Below are positions 57,651 through 57,884 of a stretch of 57,884 nt of DNA, piece by piece; the first letter of the stretch is position 1, and each line of letters opens with the position of its first letter. The notes beneath the pieces are model-generated. The model was not told the origin of the DNA, ran no database searches, and saw nothing but the letters and a program-made list of their open reading frames with translations. Origin of the DNA: an uncultured Sphingomonas sp. (GTDB taxonomy: Bacteria; Pseudomonadota; Alphaproteobacteria; Sphingomonadales; Sphingomonadaceae); assembly GCF_934560975.1 (NCBI RefSeq), contig NZ_CAKTFO010000019.1, positions 1-57,884 of the forward strand. The letters are read 5' to 3'. The translations under genes were made by a program, and so were the position numbers.

Positions 57651-57884
57651 TCAGAAGCCGCCCATGCGTGCCGCGGCCGCCCGCCGGATGGTCGTGGACG
57701 GCACCGGCAGCAGGCTCATCTTCAGGAAGCCGTCGCCGCTGCCGTCATAATCCAGGTTCACGGTGACTGTGTCCGCCTTTTCCGTGACCGTGGTGACGAC
57801 GCGGGCGGCATCCAGCCCACCCATCTGCGCCAGCTCCGCCGACACGGTGGCAAGCGCCAGCGTCTGCCGCTCGATCATCGTAAG
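57651..57884 (-). CDS. TadE-like protein, C-terminal part
   Basis: The frame is open to the right edge and ends seven bases before the TadG-like gene on the same strand. It reads TVSAELAQMGGLDAARVVTT, then VNLDYDGSGDGFLKMSLLPV and a basic end. The position just before TadG suggests a TadE/TadF-type pseudopilin, but the N-terminal helix that would prove it lies outside the window. An ATG at 57878 could also make this a complete small gene. Confidence 0.5.
   Translation of the reverse strand, partial: LTMIERQTLALATVSAELAQMGGLDAARVVTTVTEKADTVTVNLDYDGSGDGFLKMSLLPVPSTTIRRAAAARMGGF

Overview
The window is a GC-rich chromosomal segment from an alphaproteobacterium, most likely a Sphingomonas-type sphingomonad. 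The evidence is a zeaxanthin-type carotenoid gene set (crtB, crtI, crtY, crtZ plus a second hydroxylase), PEPxA-CTERM exported proteins, a COQ9 gene, TonB receptors, and a DUF1674 small protein. Core genes dominate. There are no insertion sequences, phage genes or CRISPR arrays.

Layout: 1-5.2 kb holds the end of an NfrB-like glycosyltransferase, a GAF protein, etfBA, a methyltransferase and sucC. 5.2-11.6 kb is the carotenoid region: crtZ on the plus strand, then a tightly overlapping minus-strand operon crtY-crtI-LOG-crtB-DUF2490, a divergent sterol-desaturase-family hydroxylase and a putative small RNA. 11.6-14.3 kb has a DMT transporter, a COQ9 protein and an FAD oxidoreductase. 14.3-21.1 kb is a tad/Flp pilus operon (cpaA-B-C-D-E, tadB, tadC) that lacks both the pilin gene and the cpaF motor ATPase. 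21.1-26.5 kb has a helix-hairpin-helix membrane protein, a MscS channel, a 2-hydroxyacid dehydrogenase broken by one amber codon, and pyruvate phosphate dikinase. 26.6-33 kb holds glyS, a small membrane gene, glyQ, pyrF, lapA, radA and a PilZ protein. 33-42.5 kb has MpaB, a DEDDh exonuclease, glucokinase, an M20 peptidase, heparinase, rpe, rsmB, a DUF1674 protein, an EVE protein and two hotdog thioesterases. 42.6-46.7 kb has clpA, DUF1192 and a quinone oxidoreductase. 46.8-53.5 kb is an accessory, cell-surface stretch: two PEP-CTERM proteins, a TonB receptor and an M28 peptidase. 53.5-55.5 kb is a compact set of uncharacterised regulators and small membrane proteins. The right edge holds tRNA-Gly, tRNA-Tyr and TadG/TadE-like genes.

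The crt genes together would take geranylgeranyl diphosphate (made elsewhere) through phytoene, lycopene and beta-carotene to zeaxanthin, and possibly to further hydroxylated products. Many neighbours overlap by ATGA, GTGA or TGATG junctions, which suggests translational coupling. The most promising candidates for something undescribed are the four-gene set at 53.5-55.4 kb (membrane-anchored HTH, small helical protein, multi-pass membrane protein, winged helix), a metalloprotease-like PEP-CTERM protein that has lost its zinc ligands, and a LOG-family enzyme coupled inside the carotenoid operon. All family assignments come from reading the translated sequence; no database search was run.
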